DNA of 64,000 nt from assembly GCA_004556705.1 (NCBI GenBank), contig SFGA01000025.1, forward strand, positions 13,418 through 77,417. Reading direction: 5' to 3'. The notes beneath the pieces were generated by a model. That model was not told where the DNA came from, ran no database searches, and worked only from the letters and a program-made list of their open reading frames with translations. Positions 26,801 to 34,675 of the stretch are shown piece by piece; the stretch's first letter is position 1; the number at the start of each line of letters is the position of its first letter. Source of the DNA: Ruminococcus sp. Lineage in GTDB: Bacteria; Bacillota; Clostridia; Oscillospirales; Acutalibacteraceae. Position numbers and translations under genes: made by a program.

Positions 26801-27104
26801 TGTATTTCTTGGAGAGGACTCTTACGGCAATATTACCCGAATTGACAACGGTGTAGAAAAGTTTTCGGAAGCTTTATCCTTTGCCGAGAATGAGCTTGTA
26901 AACACGAAAGCTCAATTTGAAACTGCTAAATCAGAGGTCGAAAAGCCATTTGCACAGGATGAAGAATTGAAAACGAAGCTTGCCCGACTGGACGAGCTTA
27001 ACATCCTGCTCAATATGGATAAGACCGAAAACGAGATTGTCGGCGGAGAGCCTGATGAGAGCGAGGTACCGAAAAAGCAAAAAGAGAAGATTTTTGAACG
27101 ATAA
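23724..27104 (+). CDS. Giant methylase/helicase of the conjugative element, 3' part (SNF2-like helicase)
   Basis: This 1126-residue part lies in the -1 frame relative to the 5' part and overlaps it by 97 nt. It contains an SF2 helicase: HAVGAGKTFEM (Walker A, near 327), LFIDESHYYKN (DEAH-box-like), FATGTPISNSM (motif III) and a C-terminal domain with GAGTNVQDRL and RSGRIIRQGNSNPD (motif VI). A C-terminal coiled region follows. ALEVINENGELERKADMF directly continues the 5' part's expected sequence. The ATG at 23724 has only a weak ribosome site (AAAGAAG). Either the halves are made separately or the gene is broken. Confidence 0.85.
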   Translation: MLSALEVINENGELERKADMFYKRTIKPHKAVTEVDTADEALAVSMGEKACIDMEYMQQLSGKSEEELFDDLKGVIFLNPLYGYGNVSEQKYLMADEYLSGNVREKLITAKKSAEVYPDDYKINVEALEKVQPKDLTASEIAVRLGATWLPPEIIQQFMFEFLGTPYYARWNIKVHFSQYSGEWNIEGKSYDRSNVKAYSTYGTSRINGYKIIEETLNLKDVRIFDYVEDEDGKRKAVLNKKETAIAQAKQELIKQGFQDWIWAEPTRREKLTKMYNEKFNSIRPREYDGSHITFNGMNPEIDLREHQKNAVAHILYGGNTLLAHAVGAGKTFEMVAAAMESKRLGLCNKSLFVVPNHLTEQWAAEFLQLYPAANILVATKKDFETKNRKKFCGRIATGDYDAVIIGHSQFEKIPMSIERQRAILEQQLEELTDGIADLKRNRGENFSIKQLEKSRKAVKQKLEKLNDQSRKDDVVTFEELGVDRLFIDESHYYKNLYLYTKMRNVGGIAQTEAQKSSDLFMKCRYLDELTGGRGTIFATGTPISNSMVELYTIQRYLQYNTLVKNNLQHFDAWASTFGETVTAVELTPEGTGYRAKTRFAKFYNLPELMAMFKEVADIKTADMLDLPVPQAHYHNVAVKPSEMQKEMVASLAERAEKVRGGAVDSSVDNMLKITNDGRKLALDQRMLNDMLPDFENSKINACVDNIYRIWAETADKKSAQLVFCDLSTPKNDGTFSVYDDIRKKLVERGIPESEVKFIHEADTDIKKKELFQKTRKGEVRVLLGSTQKMGAGTNVQDRLIALHDVDCPWRPSDLEQRSGRIIRQGNSNPDVDIFRYVTEQTFDAYLYQLVEGKQKFASQIMTSKSPVRSAEDIDETALSYAEIKMLATGNPYIKEKMDLDIQVQKLKLLKSNFLSEKYRLEDKIIKYYPQQITSLQNKIEGLKQDVETAKRNPKPTDDHFVGMEVNGVFYSEKAEAGKAIIEACKLMSSPEPIYLGKYRGFDMELSFDTLERTYMIKIKGSTSRNVFLGEDSYGNITRIDNGVEKFSEALSFAENELVNTKAQFETAKSEVEKPFAQDEELKTKLARLDELNILLNMDKTENEIVGGEPDESEVPKKQKEKIFER

Positions 27105-27113
27105 CAAAGTCTA

Positions 27114-27142
27114 TTGACATCAGTTATCATATATGATAACAT
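27114..27142 (+). promoter_or_regulatory. Promoter with perfect palindromic operator for the HTH-HipA gene
   Basis: TTGACA (27114-27119) is 17 bp from TAACAT (27137-27142). Between and over them lies GTTATCATATATGATAAC (27123-27140), an 18-bp perfect palindrome. A dimer of the encoded HTH protein bound here would block RNA polymerase, so autoregulation is likely. Confidence 0.8.
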
Positions 27143-27169
27143 AACAACAAGGGAAAGGGATGAAGCTTT

Positions 27170-28582
27170 ATGACAGATAAAGAAATGCTGGCTTTAAGAC
27201 AAAGTATTATTCAAAAACTAACGCAGGCAAGGCTTGAAAATGGATTGACACAAGAACAACTTGCAAAGCTTATCGGTACGCAGCGTTCTAATATCTGTCG
27301 CATTGAGAGCGGAACGCAAAATCTCTCCCTTGATATGATGCTGAAGATTGCCGAAGCACTCGGAAAAGACATCAGCATTATGCTTGAAGAAAGGAGTAAA
27401 CCTATGACGAATGTTTACAGCCTTCGCCTGTATGACGAGGATTTAATTACCTTTTCTCTTGAAGAAAAAGGACTCGAAGGCTTACAGGCGAATATTATTT
27501 ATTTCGACACGCAAAAGGAAAAACTCTTTCCTCTTGATTTAGAGCTTACAAATGAAGGAATTGTCAAATGGCTCGAAAAAAGAGTTATTCCGAAAAACCG
27601 ACAGTTCGTAGATGAAATATTGAAAACTTTAGGTCTTAGCGTAAATAACACCAAAGGCATTATCGATGTTTGTATGGGCTTATCATTAAATGATAGTTAT
27701 TGGGTGGTACCTGCTGATTTCAAAGGCGAGTTTGCCGACTATAATCTTTATGAAAACCGTTTTTCAGAAGCTTTATCTTTGGTTGCGTATACGGGAGTAG
27801 GCGGAAGCAACGAAGCATTTTCAACTTCGCCTGAGCTTACCACAAACGGTATGCTGAGAAAAGCTTGGCGGTTTGTAGATAACGACGAAATTTACCTTTA
27901 CAAAGGCGGAACGGAGGGTGCAGCCAACACCGGAAACGAACCATACAGTGAGTATTATGCCTGCCAGATTGCCAAAGCAATGGGACTGCCTTGCGTGCAG
28001 TATGATTTAGAAAATTGGAAAGGTATCCTTGCTTCAAAGTGCAGACTTTTCACAAATATTGATACTGCTTTTGTTCCCATTGGAAGAATTCTCGATAAGA
28101 GTACGTTGAAGGATTGTATAGACTATTACGCTTCTTTGGGAACAGATTTTTATGAGCAGCTTTGTAGTATGCTTGTGTTTGACTCCGTAATATACAACGA
28201 AGATAGGCATTTCGGAAATTTCGGCGTACTACGTGATAATCATACGGGACAGATTATTTCTCCCGCCCCGATATTTGATAACGGTTTGTCATTGTTCAAC
28301 TTTGCAATGCCTGACGATTTCAAAAATTTGGAAGAGTATGCAAAAACCCGTTCCAATCCATACAGAATTTCCTATGAAGAAATCTGCAAGGAAGTTATGG
28401 GAGCGAAGCAAAAATCACAGCTTCGCAGATTGATAGGTTTCAAGTTCAAACGTCATCCGTCACTTAATCTTCCCGAAGAAAGACTTGCTGCGATTGAAAA
28501 GCAAGTCAATGAACGAGTGAGGGAGCTGCTTGCACTTCCGTCCCGAAGAAAGACAAAACAAAAGGATGAACCCACAAGATAA
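27170..28582 (+). CDS. XRE-type HTH fused to a HipA-like kinase domain
   Basis: Residues 10-70 form a Xre/Cro helix-turn-helix (LTQEQLAKLIGTQRSNICRI). The rest (about 75-470) resembles a HipA C-terminal kinase, with YLYKGG (candidate ATP-binding Lys), NEDRHFGNFG near 343-352 (catalytic Asp and Asn) and IFDNG near 367 (metal-binding Asp). Normally HipB (HTH) and HipA (Ser/Thr kinase toxin) are separate proteins; here both are in one chain. AAGGGA precedes the ATG at 27170. The intact catalytic motifs suggest an active kinase. It could be a self-contained toxin-antitoxin or a regulator of the element. Confidence 0.82.
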   Translation: MTDKEMLALRQSIIQKLTQARLENGLTQEQLAKLIGTQRSNICRIESGTQNLSLDMMLKIAEALGKDISIMLEERSKPMTNVYSLRLYDEDLITFSLEEKGLEGLQANIIYFDTQKEKLFPLDLELTNEGIVKWLEKRVIPKNRQFVDEILKTLGLSVNNTKGIIDVCMGLSLNDSYWVVPADFKGEFADYNLYENRFSEALSLVAYTGVGGSNEAFSTSPELTTNGMLRKAWRFVDNDEIYLYKGGTEGAANTGNEPYSEYYACQIAKAMGLPCVQYDLENWKGILASKCRLFTNIDTAFVPIGRILDKSTLKDCIDYYASLGTDFYEQLCSMLVFDSVIYNEDRHFGNFGVLRDNHTGQIISPAPIFDNGLSLFNFAMPDDFKNLEEYAKTRSNPYRISYEEICKEVMGAKQKSQLRRLIGFKFKRHPSLNLPEERLAAIEKQVNERVRELLALPSRRKTKQKDEPTR

Positions 28583-28597
28583 TAGGTAAACATTTTT

Positions 28598-28637
28598 AAG
28601 TCGCTTGGTTTTCCGAATGAAATCAGGCGACTTTTTC
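28598..28637 (+). terminator. Terminator after the HTH-HipA gene
   Basis: AAGTCGCTT pairs with AGGCGACTT (one G-U) around an 18-nt loop, followed by TTT. Confidence 0.6.
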
Positions 28638-28661
28638 TGTTTCAAAAAGGAGTTTTGAAAG

Positions 28662-29267
28662 ATGAATGTAGAAAAATTAAGAGAAATGTATCCGGAGGGA
28701 ACGAAGATTATCCTTCAAGAAATGCAAGGCGAAAGTCAAATGCCTTATGGTTTGAAAGGAACGGTAACGCACGTGGATGATGCAGGTCAAATTCATATGA
28801 GGTGGGAAAACAGAAGCAATCTTGCACTTGATGTTGAGGTGGATACCTTTCAAAAGGTTGAGCCGAAAGAAAAGATTTCAGTTATTTTTGTTGAGCCGAA
28901 TAAGTATCCGAAGATGATTGAAATCGAAGACACGCTCGAAGCAATGCAGGAAATTGTCGGAGGATATATCGAGGAATATATGCCATTTGAGGATGAAGTT
29001 GCTATTGTTTGTAACGAGGAAGGCAAGGTAAACGGACTTCCTCTTAACAGGGCCGTTTACGGAAAAGATAAAGAAATTCTTGACATTATTGCCGGCAAGT
29101 TTTTCATTGCCTACGCACCTGCCGAGGCAGAAAATTTTCAGAATATGCCCAAGGAGTTGGCTGATAAATACTTGAAGGAATTCAAATATCCCGAACGATT
29201 TTATCATACGGAAAATGGCATAGAAGTAAAAGCATATAAGCCTGTATCGAAGGATATGGAAAGATAA
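28662..29267 (+). CDS. DUF4314/DUF3846-type protein
   Basis: A 201-residue protein. Residues 1-70 match the small SH3-like DUF4314 pattern (GTKIILQEMQGE, MPYGLKGTVTHVDDAGQIHMRWENRSNLALD). Residues about 72-155 resemble DUF3846 (ISVIFVEPNKYPKMIEIEDTLEAMQEIVGGYIE, then ALVCNEEGKVNGLPLNRAV-like). Both domains are common in clostridial conjugative elements and phages and have no assigned function. AAAAAGGAG precedes the ATG. Confidence 0.85.
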   Translation: MNVEKLREMYPEGTKIILQEMQGESQMPYGLKGTVTHVDDAGQIHMRWENRSNLALDVEVDTFQKVEPKEKISVIFVEPNKYPKMIEIEDTLEAMQEIVGGYIEEYMPFEDEVAIVCNEEGKVNGLPLNRAVYGKDKEILDIIAGKFFIAYAPAEAENFQNMPKELADKYLKEFKYPERFYHTENGIEVKAYKPVSKDMER

Positions 29268-29528
29268 GGGGCAATAATTATCTTTCTTATGAATTTTTCC
29301 TCAAAATCAAGGCTATATAGCCGATAGAAATTCTTCAAATGATAAATGTATGGATGGATTAAATCCTATTCGCCACAGAGAGCAGCCGTTATCACTTTAA
29401 GCAGGGAAAAACAGAATATGTAACAAAAAAGAGAAGTTCTTGATGAGCTTCTCTTTTTTTATACTTAATTTTATCTTCTTGTTAAACCTGTTTCGGCAAC
29501 AAAAATAATCTGAAAAGGAGTGGAAAAG
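29268..29528 (+). other. Non-coding gap with a terminator
   Basis: Nothing coding was found here. It holds a small hairpin (GGCTATATAGCC near 29310) and a terminator at 29430-29460, in which AGAGAAG pairs with CTTCTCT and is followed by T7. The stretch 29340-29420 shows no feature I can name. Confidence 0.5.
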
Positions 29529-30650
29529 TTGAGTGACGATTTTATACAACAATTAAAACAAATACCTGTTACGGAGATACTTCAAAACATTTACGGCATA
29601 GCTGTAAACCGGCACGGCGAGAAATCATACTGTAAAATACGCTCGGAGCGTACTGCTTCTTGCTGTATTTACCCCAATAATACTTGGTATGATTTTGGCG
29701 GTTCTGTCGGTGGAGATACGATAACACTTGTGCAAACAATGGAAGCTTGTGACAGAAAAACAGCAATGAACAAGCTAGCGGAATGGTACAATATTGAGCG
29801 TAAGCATCGACAAAGAGATAATAAAACATTGTGGAATTATGAATGGGCAAGGCTCGGAATTCAGGCGGATAGAACGAGTAAAAACTTAAATATCTGTGTT
29901 TTAGAGACAGGAGAGCAGCCTAATTTGTTAGCTGATATTTCTTTGTATATTGATAAACCGGAGCAAATAACAGCATTCGAAAACAAATACAGCATTCCTT
30001 TTAATGATTTTAGAAGTGCTGATACGGTAGGTTATCACAACATATTAAAGCAAAGAGTTTGGTATCCGATGCTAAAAGATAGGGACGATTATTATTCAGG
30101 ACTGTTGATAGACTATCGTCTTTTTAGGCAAATCGGAGACGAAAACTTTGCAAGAACTGCAGTTGTAACTTGTGATGAAAACCTGCAAAGAGCTTCCGAT
30201 TTGAATGAAAAATGCGTACTGTTACGCCGTGCTGTTGATGATATTTCATTATTGAATGTACCGCTTTTTAACTTAAATCCAATTAACGATTTACAAGGAA
30301 TTTTAGATGGCAGCATACAGTTTCAGACATCCAATTTGCGTTATTACGAACTGTGTAAGTGGGCTAAAGTCAGAGGCGAAGCAGTAAACTGTGTGGAGGT
30401 TTCTTATGATGATTACATAGTAAAATACACCCCTTATGACAGTCATTTGCGAGGCATTCCACACTCGGCGTTCTATATAAACGGCTTATGTAAAATATGT
30501 GTTCCGCACTCTCGACTTGTCGATACACAACGAATATTTGGCGATAAAGTCCTCAAAACAACAACTCGTTTTGAGGACTTTTCACATAAAAATCAGTATA
30601 GAACAACGGATAAAAAAGGGATAAAGCCTCTTACTTATCCGGAAGTTTAG
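29529..30650 (+). CDS. CHC2 zinc-finger, primase-like protein
   Basis: A 373-residue protein that I start at TTG 29529, 8 bp after AAAAGGAG; a GTG at 29520 overlaps the ribosome site and is unlikely. The N-terminus has the layout of a CHC2-type domain (GIAVNRHGEKSYCKIRSERTASCCIYPNNTWYDFG; in text, residues about 22-56) with Cys residues for metal binding and a following 'GGDTITL' element. The rest resembles accessory primases of conjugative elements but lacks an obvious TOPRIM Glu/DxD motif. It may prime the complementary strand of transferred DNA. It precedes the candidate oriT. Confidence 0.7.
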   Translation: MSDDFIQQLKQIPVTEILQNIYGIAVNRHGEKSYCKIRSERTASCCIYPNNTWYDFGGSVGGDTITLVQTMEACDRKTAMNKLAEWYNIERKHRQRDNKTLWNYEWARLGIQADRTSKNLNICVLETGEQPNLLADISLYIDKPEQITAFENKYSIPFNDFRSADTVGYHNILKQRVWYPMLKDRDDYYSGLLIDYRLFRQIGDENFARTAVVTCDENLQRASDLNEKCVLLRRAVDDISLLNVPLFNLNPINDLQGILDGSIQFQTSNLRYYELCKWAKVRGEAVNCVEVSYDDYIVKYTPYDSHLRGIPHSAFYINGLCKICVPHSRLVDTQRIFGDKVLKTTTRFEDFSHKNQYRTTDKKGIKPLTYPEV

Positions 30651-30680
30651 TGCTGTATTTTATCTATTTATATGGGGTTT

Positions 30681-30728
30681 CAGGGTACTCCCTGACAAGA
30701 GGGATTTGGGTTGGTCACCCAAATCCCT
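30681..30728 (+). other. Candidate origin of transfer (oriT)
   Basis: The non-coding gap 30651-30853 upstream of the MobC-like genes holds two adjacent inverted repeats. CAGGG-tact-CCCTG lies at 30681-30694. AGGGATTTGGGT (30700-30711) pairs perfectly over 12 bp with ACCCAAATCCCT (30717-30728) around TGGTC. No T-run follows, so it is not a terminator. Inverted repeats just before the mob genes are typical of oriT; the nick site would lie in the TGCTTGCC stretch after 30728, by inference. Confidence 0.6.
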
Positions 30729-30853
30729 TGCTTGCCACGCCTTCCACAAGAAATCGGACAAAGAGAATTTCATCTTTATAGGATTTTCTTCTACAACCGA
30801 AATTTTGCGGATTGTATTTTGAGTATTTGAAGCTTTGGCAGGAGGTGAAAAAA

Positions 30854-31063
30854 ATGCGTGAAAACAAATCAAATCAGATGCTTATACGACTATCGCCTTA
30901 CGAATCAGGGCTATTGACTTATGTCGCAGAGCAAGCAGGCTTATCACGTGCTGAAATTCTTCGTGTAGGGTTGAGGATTATAGCGAGGGCATCAGACCCA
31001 AAAGAAGTTCGTGAACTTCAGAGATTTTATTCCAAACAGAATGGCGGTGCAAAAAATGAATGA
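30854..31063 (+). CDS. Small ribbon-helix-helix-type mobilisation accessory protein
   Basis: I start this 69-residue protein at the ATG at 30854 after CAGGAGGTG. It has a strand-like MLIRLSPYESGLL and two helices (YVAEQAGLSRAEILRVGLRIIARA), the pattern of a CopG/MobC-like ribbon-helix-helix DNA-binding protein. Its 3' end overlaps mobC by 8 nt. Such proteins bind oriT and assist the relaxase. Confidence 0.7.
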   Translation: MRENKSNQMLIRLSPYESGLLTYVAEQAGLSRAEILRVGLRIIARASDPKEVRELQRFYSKQNGGAKNE

Positions 31064-31376
31064 GCATAGGAAACGAACAAACCGAATACAGGTCAGACTT
31101 AATGATGATGAGTATGATTATTTCCTATACAACTTGGAAAGGTCCGGTCTTACCAAAGAAGCATACCTGCGGAAATTGATTTCAGATAAAATTCCGAAAA
31201 CCAAGGAAGTCGGTCAATATGAAAAAGATATACTTGCACAGCTTTATGCTATCGGTAACAATCTCAATCAGATTTCACGCCGAGCTCATTCAATGAATGT
31301 AATCAATGTGGAAAAGTTTTTTGATGCGGTTAATAAATTTGATGTCACAATGCAAGAGTTTTTGGAACGGATGTGA
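31056..31376 (+). CDS. mobC: MobC-family relaxosome protein
   Basis: A 106-residue protein from ATG 31056. It begins with an RHH-like strand (RIQVRLNDDEYDYF), then helices (GLTKEAYLRKLI), and carries the bacterial MobC motif AIGNNLNQISRRAH (near residues 72-85). MobC helps open the origin and position the relaxase. The relaxase start lies 6 bp after the stop, so the two are co-translated. Confidence 0.88.
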   Translation: MNEHRKRTNRIQVRLNDDEYDYFLYNLERSGLTKEAYLRKLISDKIPKTKEVGQYEKDILAQLYAIGNNLNQISRRAHSMNVINVEKFFDAVNKFDVTMQEFLERM

Positions 31377-31382
31377 TTTTGT

Positions 31383-32738
31383 TTGGCAACGACTAAAAGA
31401 TTACCCAAACCGCCAAAAACACACGCAGCTGTAACCAAGTTAATACGTTACGTGCTTAACCCATCTAAAACAACGGATGAAGAAAGCCTCTATGCAGACT
31501 CCTGCAACTGCTCACTTGTTGGCGCAGCAAATCAATTCAGAGCAGTCCGAGACCGCTGGGACAAAAACGCCGGGAATTATGCGTATCATTTCATTCAAAG
31601 TTTTAAGCCGGGAGAAACCACTCCCGAAGAAGTAGCGTTATGCGGTAAAGAACTCGCCGAAGCGTTGTTTGGAAATGATGGATATCAGGTCGTTTTTGGA
31701 ACACATTTAGATAAGTCACATCTGCATAATCATTTTGTTGTTAATGCAGTAAACTTGTTAGATGGCAAAAAGCTTCAAACAGACCACGATTTCATTAGGC
31801 GAATGAGAGAAGAAAATGACCGTATTTGCAAAGTTCATAATCTATCTGTTATCGAAGCGCCGACCGACAACGGAAAGTCTTACGCTGAGTGGGTTATCGC
31901 TCACAATGGTGGATTTACGTGGCGTGGAATGATTCGTCTCGATATAGATGAACTGATACCACGGGTTACCACATTCAAGGAATTGCTCAACGAATTAGAA
32001 AGCAATGGTTATACCGTGAACCGCCGTGGCAAATATTTAAGTTTGTCTCCACCGGGTGCAAAAGTGAATTTCCGATTATACAAACTCGGCAATGGCTATA
32101 CAGAAGAAGATATTGCAGAGCGAATTATGTATTCGGACAGACGACTTGCTAAAGAGTCCAAGTCTAAACCATTCCGTGTTAGAGTGAAGGCTTATCACTT
32201 AAAATCAACATTTCCCATTAGGTCGCAAGGCAAACTGCGTGGACTTTATTATGTATACCTGTATCGCTTACGAAAGCTACTAAATTCTTCTACTTATAGC
32301 AATGTGCCGATACAAGCTCGCCACGATACCAAACTGTTTAAGGAATTTACCGAAGACGCTACTTTGTTGTTCGACTCAAAAATTGATACGGTTGAACAGT
32401 TGCTCAATTTGTATTATCAGCTCGACGAAAAACGACACAAGTTATGCGTGAAGCGTTTGATCCTCCGTAAAGAACTAACTTACTGTGACTCCATAGATGT
32501 AGCAAAATCCATTCAATCACAAATCACAGAACTCAACCCTTTGATAGAGCGGTTAGGCAATCAAATGCGTTCTTGTGAACGGATATATGAGCGTTCAGCT
32601 CGTGTCAGCGAAACAAACAGAGAGATAAGCGTAGAACAAAGCGAGGTGATTAAAAGTGAAAATGTAAAACCGCAAAATAACAACACCGAAAAAACAAAAA
32701 AAAATGAAAGGAATGATGATAATGTCAGCAGAAGCTGA
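31383..32738 (+). CDS. MobA/VirD2-type relaxase (MOB_P-like)
   Basis: A 451-residue relaxase starting with TTG. The N-terminal domain carries the metal-binding histidine motif THLDKSHLHNHFVVN (His113, His115, His117 and neighbouring Asp110), and a candidate catalytic Tyr lies in IRYVLNP near residue 23. It would nick oriT, stay attached to the 5' end and pilot DNA to VirD4. A coiled, charged C-terminal tail (about 340-451) may contact the coupling protein. It overlaps the next gene by 17 nt. Confidence 0.9.
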   Translation: MATTKRLPKPPKTHAAVTKLIRYVLNPSKTTDEESLYADSCNCSLVGAANQFRAVRDRWDKNAGNYAYHFIQSFKPGETTPEEVALCGKELAEALFGNDGYQVVFGTHLDKSHLHNHFVVNAVNLLDGKKLQTDHDFIRRMREENDRICKVHNLSVIEAPTDNGKSYAEWVIAHNGGFTWRGMIRLDIDELIPRVTTFKELLNELESNGYTVNRRGKYLSLSPPGAKVNFRLYKLGNGYTEEDIAERIMYSDRRLAKESKSKPFRVRVKAYHLKSTFPIRSQGKLRGLYYVYLYRLRKLLNSSTYSNVPIQARHDTKLFKEFTEDATLLFDSKIDTVEQLLNLYYQLDEKRHKLCVKRLILRKELTYCDSIDVAKSIQSQITELNPLIERLGNQMRSCERIYERSARVSETNREISVEQSEVIKSENVKPQNNNTEKTKKNERNDDNVSRS

Positions 32739-33717
32739 AGCAACCGATATTCTCGTTAGAATGACGATGGAAGGAATTCAATATTGTTTTCGATTTACAG
32801 GAGAGGCGGCATCTAAAGGAATTGCTCTTTTTTTCGCTGGGGTGCGTACACTCTATGACCGCAAGTCCGGCAAACAGAAGCTCGGCGGTAAGATTAAGAC
32901 ACGAGCTTTTCTTGACAATTTTGTCAGCAGTTCGGTTTTTCCCTTATCTAAAACCGATTTAGATAGGTTAAAGCCGGAATTAAAGCGATTGCATATTCCA
33001 TATATGCAATACAAAACCACCAAAGAGATGAAGAACGAAGGACGTGTTGAAATATCTGTTCGTAAAGATGACGCAGACCGTTTTGTTCGCTTAGCTGAAA
33101 GTCTTGGAATTGCAAGCGTGAAACCTTATGACCTTACAATTAACGAATTGTCCCCTGAAGAATATGAACAGGCAATGACAGAGGGTAACGCAAAAGGCGT
33201 TGAAATCAAAATATCGGAGGACGGTGCAACCGTTAATGAGCAAGAAAACCCCACGCAAGCTCCAATCGACCGTTCTCTTCGATTGGAGCCGAACTCAACC
33301 GAATCAAGTCCTTTCGATATGACTTTTGATGACAAAGCAGGAATTACTCCAAACTTGGAGGAAGCATATCTGGTTAACGCTCGCAGAGACGGTCGCTTAA
33401 TTCCTATATCAGCTAACAAATCAACCTTACTTGTATCAGAAGCACCGGACAAAGTAGTCTTAACTATCCCCGGTACTATGAAGCAGGAACGGTTAATTGT
33501 TCCTAAAAAAGATGTTGTGTCAATGGACGCCGACGGTGGTAAATCTGTCAGAGTAGATTTGCGTGATACACATCTTTATGAGGTTGTAGACCAAAGAAAT
33601 CAACCACTTCGTAAAGTCACGGGTGCAGAAATTAAAGAAGCCGGAAAGTGGGCAATACAGCTCAAATCTCACAAAAGACCTGAAATCCCGTTATCTAAAA
33701 AGGGAGGTGTTCGATAG
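32722..33717 (+). CDS. PcfB-family conjugation protein (DUF3801)
   Basis: I start this 331-residue protein at the ATG at 32722, 10 bp after AAAGGA. The first about 140 residues match the PcfB/DUF3801 pattern (RFTGEAASKGIALFFAGV, then KTDLDRLKPELKRLHIPYMQYK). PcfB of Enterococcus pCF10 loads relaxase substrate onto the coupling protein. The C-terminal half is element-specific and beta-rich. The gene ends in the TAG overlapping the next GTG. Confidence 0.85.
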   Translation: MSAEAEATDILVRMTMEGIQYCFRFTGEAASKGIALFFAGVRTLYDRKSGKQKLGGKIKTRAFLDNFVSSSVFPLSKTDLDRLKPELKRLHIPYMQYKTTKEMKNEGRVEISVRKDDADRFVRLAESLGIASVKPYDLTINELSPEEYEQAMTEGNAKGVEIKISEDGATVNEQENPTQAPIDRSLRLEPNSTESSPFDMTFDDKAGITPNLEEAYLVNARRDGRLIPISANKSTLLVSEAPDKVVLTIPGTMKQERLIVPKKDVVSMDADGGKSVRVDLRDTHLYEVVDQRNQPLRKVTGAEIKEAGKWAIQLKSHKRPEIPLSKKGGVR

Positions 33718-34670
33718 TGGAACAACAGCACGAACTTACCCCTGAAGAATTCAAAAAAATGATGCAAGCAAAAGAACAAGCAGCGTTTTCCTTACTAACC
33801 GCACAAACAACTCGAATAATAACAAATGAAGATGAATTCCTTGACTTCCTTAATAAGTTAGCAGACCACGTTACCACATCTGTCGGAAACACAATTTTAG
33901 TTCAGGCTCAGTTGCCTAATGCGACAGCAGTCTTGTCAATTAAAGAGTGGGAAAAACGCAATGTATCTGTTATAAAAGACGCAAACGGTTATTATCCTGA
34001 AGGAGTTTATCAATTTGCACCGAACGGACAGAGAGTTGACGAAAACGGCGAGGTACACACAAAATTCAAGTTGTATAAAGGATATGACGCAAGCCAAACA
34101 ACAAATCCTGAATATGCACGGTCGGTTATGAATAACGCACGCCCTATCTCTGTTTTTATCGGCAGCAACAACCCGGAAAAGACACGAAATATCGCATTGT
34201 GTAATTCTTCTCCGATACGCTGCATAGTTTATGACCCGAAGCAGCTTATCCACACCGCAGAAGACATATCCGAAAAAGATGAGCTCAAGTACATTCCCGA
34301 AACAAAGACTGTCATAATCAGGAAAGTAGCTCGGCAAGAATGGTTCCAGCGTGTTGCCTATGAAATCGCATTAGGCATCTTTCATAAGCAAGAAGGTTCT
34401 ATGTTTGACCGTTCGTCACGCTCTTTTGAAGCAGGAATTGTTTCTTATCTGTTGTGTCGCAGCGTTGGTGTTGACACCTCGGCATTTAGCTTCGATTTGT
34501 CCGGACTTCCGAAAAGATACCCCGAACAGACGAGTTTTCGGTCAATGATGGAGACTTGCCAAGAAATCGCACACGATTTAGCGTATCGTCTTAATAACAA
34601 ACTGCGAGAACAAAACACTCGAAATTGTGCCGGAGATAACCGACACTTACACTTTGCTAAGGAGGGATAA
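33717..34670 (+). CDS. ArdC-like/DUF-type conjugation accessory protein
   Basis: A 317-residue protein starting with GTG after AGGGAGG. Residues about 35-110 resemble the ArdC N-terminal ssDNA-binding region, with QLPNATAVLSIKEWEKR. The same motif begins the giant methylase/helicase in this element (RPNATAVLEIERW). The C-terminal part has a metallopeptidase-like zone around the helix with 'EIALGIFHKQEG', but no clean HExxH was seen. A role in protecting incoming DNA is plausible by family knowledge. Confidence 0.7.
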   Translation: MEQQHELTPEEFKKMMQAKEQAAFSLLTAQTTRIITNEDEFLDFLNKLADHVTTSVGNTILVQAQLPNATAVLSIKEWEKRNVSVIKDANGYYPEGVYQFAPNGQRVDENGEVHTKFKLYKGYDASQTTNPEYARSVMNNARPISVFIGSNNPEKTRNIALCNSSPIRCIVYDPKQLIHTAEDISEKDELKYIPETKTVIIRKVARQEWFQRVAYEIALGIFHKQEGSMFDRSSRSFEAGIVSYLLCRSVGVDTSAFSFDLSGLPKRYPEQTSFRSMMETCQEIAHDLAYRLNNKLREQNTRNCAGDNRHLHFAKEG

Positions 34671-34675
34671 ACGAA

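Noticed and set aside
29268..29430. A riboswitch or small RNA in the gap before the CHC2 gene
   Set aside because: Only a small 12-nt palindrome and a terminator are visible; no promoter or recognised aptamer.
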